From CAZTPJ01 sp964614515 (lineage in GTDB: Bacteria; Planctomycetota; Phycisphaerae; Phycisphaerales; UBA1924): 16,081 nt of DNA. Below, piece by piece: positions 15,278 to 16,081 of the stretch. The translations under genes were made by a program, and so were the position numbers. Under the pieces are notes generated by a model. The model did no database searches and was not told the DNA's origin. It saw only the letters and a list, made by a program, of their open reading frames with translations. Numbering within the stretch: position 1 is the stretch's first letter; each line of letters starts with the position of its first letter. The stretch spans positions 1 to 16,081 of the forward strand of contig CAZTPJ010000078.1 in the NCBI GenBank assembly GCA_964614515.1. Direction: 5' to 3'.

Positions 15278-16081
15278 GTGGCCGATGACGTGTCCACATC
15301 CAAACAGCCGCGCACGCACGGCGAACCCTTCAGGCCGTTCGGCACACTTCCGCCCGTCATCACCACCGAAACATGTCTGCAATGCGGGTATGCACTGCGC
15401 GGTCTGCCGATCGACGGCCTGTGTCCCGAATGCGGCCAGAGCGTCGAACGTTCACTCCGCGGCGCAAGCCTGCGACATGCGGAGCCAAAATATGTCCGAC
15501 GTCTCCACCACGGCCTGATCCTTGTGCAATGGGCCACGGGCCTCGGCCTGACCGCGTGGTTCATGCTGCTCGCGGCCATCGGCGCGGGCCTGTTCGCATG
15601 GCCGATCATCGAGATCATCCTCGGCGGCGTGTGTGTGCTTGTGGCGGCGAACTATGTCGGCTGGTGGATGGTGACGACGCCCGATCCCGGCCTTCCCGGG
15701 GCGCGAAACCGCCGCATGACGCGATGGATCGTTCGGGCGGGACTCGCGGCCGCATATCTGCCGGTCTTGGTCATCGCCATGTCGATGCTTCATCCCGAGT
15801 TTGTTCGATGGGTCTTCCATATGCAAGGTGTTCCGGGCATGGCCGGGCTTGCGGTGTGGCTGTCGCTCGCGGGGTTGATCGCGTCGTACATCGCGCGCGT
15901 GGCCTACATGCGATGGCTCGCGATGCGCCTGCCGAACCAGTTGCTCGATTCGCAGGCGCTGGCGACCTCGTGGACCGTCGTGATCGTCTCGATCCTCGGT
16001 GCGCCGATGTGCCTGATGGGGCCGATGATCGCGAGTTTGCTGTGGATGCACCTGCTCGATGAAATGCGCGGCAGTCTCCGC
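15278..16081 (+). CDS. Zinc-ribbon multi-span membrane protein, 3' end missing
   Basis: A frame starting at GTG 15278 stays open to the last base of the window (268 codons), so the gene continues beyond it. The N-terminus carries a zinc ribbon, C33-LQ-C36-GYALRGLP then C49-PE-C52-G, the same design as the protein encoded at 12147-12917. Hydrophobic segments follow near residues 78-100, 104-126, 150-168, 185-205 and 233-258, so at least four to five membrane spans. An in-frame GTG at 15290 is an alternative start; neither has a clear Shine-Dalgarno sequence. It is transcribed divergently from uvrB. Function is unknown; the ribbon facing the cytoplasm next to a membrane domain is a recurrent planctomycete arrangement as far as I know. 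Confidence 0.78.
   Translation, partial: MADDVSTSKQPRTHGEPFRPFGTLPPVITTETCLQCGYALRGLPIDGLCPECGQSVERSLRGASLRHAEPKYVRRLHHGLILVQWATGLGLTAWFMLLAAIGAGLFAWPIIEIILGGVCVLVAANYVGWWMVTTPDPGLPGARNRRMTRWIVRAGLAAAYLPVLVIAMSMLHPEFVRWVFHMQGVPGMAGLAVWLSLAGLIASYIARVAYMRWLAMRLPNQLLDSQALATSWTVVIVSILGAPMCLMGPMIASLLWMHLLDEMRGSLR

Noticed and set aside
15210..15299. UvrB starting at ATG 15299
   Set aside because: The extra 30 residues are unlike UvrB, overlap the divergent gene and cover the putative operator; ATG 15209 has AGGA 6 nt upstream.
13173..15518. Very long open frame (781 codons) on the plus strand opposite uvrB
   Set aside because: It mirrors uvrB, whose minus-strand frame has all helicase motifs; the plus-strand product is Arg/His-rich without any recognisable domain, a common shadow in GC-rich DNA.

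Overview
The window is GC-rich bacterial chromosome with tightly packed genes on both strands. It most likely comes from a planctomycete, possibly of the Phycisphaerae type. This rests on base composition, on two membrane proteins carrying a Cys-x2-Cys / Cys-Pro-Glu-Cys-Gly zinc ribbon of a style common in that phylum, on a 7-TM protein of similar character, and on hairpin-forming repeats translated in frame inside housekeeping genes. The assignment is inference; no rRNA or tRNA gene is present to test it.

Layout, plus strand left (1-5741): the 3' part of a DinB-family gene, a B12-binding-type radical SAM gene and a seven-span membrane protein are packed together (3-nt gap, then ATGA overlap) and probably form one operon. 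After a hairpin-rich gap of about 160 nt comes a secreted M28 zinc aminopeptidase with a signal peptide. After a further 150 nt with an inverted repeat and a -10-like hexamer comes a lower-GC gene whose protein matches the AbiTii abortive-infection family. This looks like an acquired solitary phage-defence gene.

Layout, minus strand (5767-15209): in transcription order the genes are uvrB, a zinc-ribbon membrane protein, a tiny single-span membrane protein, ppc (phosphoenolpyruvate carboxylase) and uvrA. Gaps are short (27, 39, 64 and 76 nt), so one long transcript is possible. It would carry the damage-recognition (UvrA) and damage-verification (UvrB) subunits of nucleotide excision repair, with an anaplerotic enzyme between them. 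uvrA and AbiTii converge, 25 nt apart.

Right edge (15278-16081, plus): a second zinc-ribbon multi-span membrane protein starts divergently from uvrB and runs off the end. The 68-bp divergent gap contains a GAAC-N7-GAAC direct repeat, identical in layout to the alphaproteobacterial LexA box, in front of the DNA-repair gene.

The most unusual observations are: (a) in-frame repeat insertions in both uvrA (42-bp tandem repeats, 14-residue period, in the UvrB-binding region) and uvrB (33-bp hairpin repeats plus a second structured element, just before the DESH motif); (b) the AbiTii gene with its own candidate control region; (c) the SOS-box-like repeat upstream of uvrB. I see no CRISPR array, insertion sequence, tRNA or rRNA.
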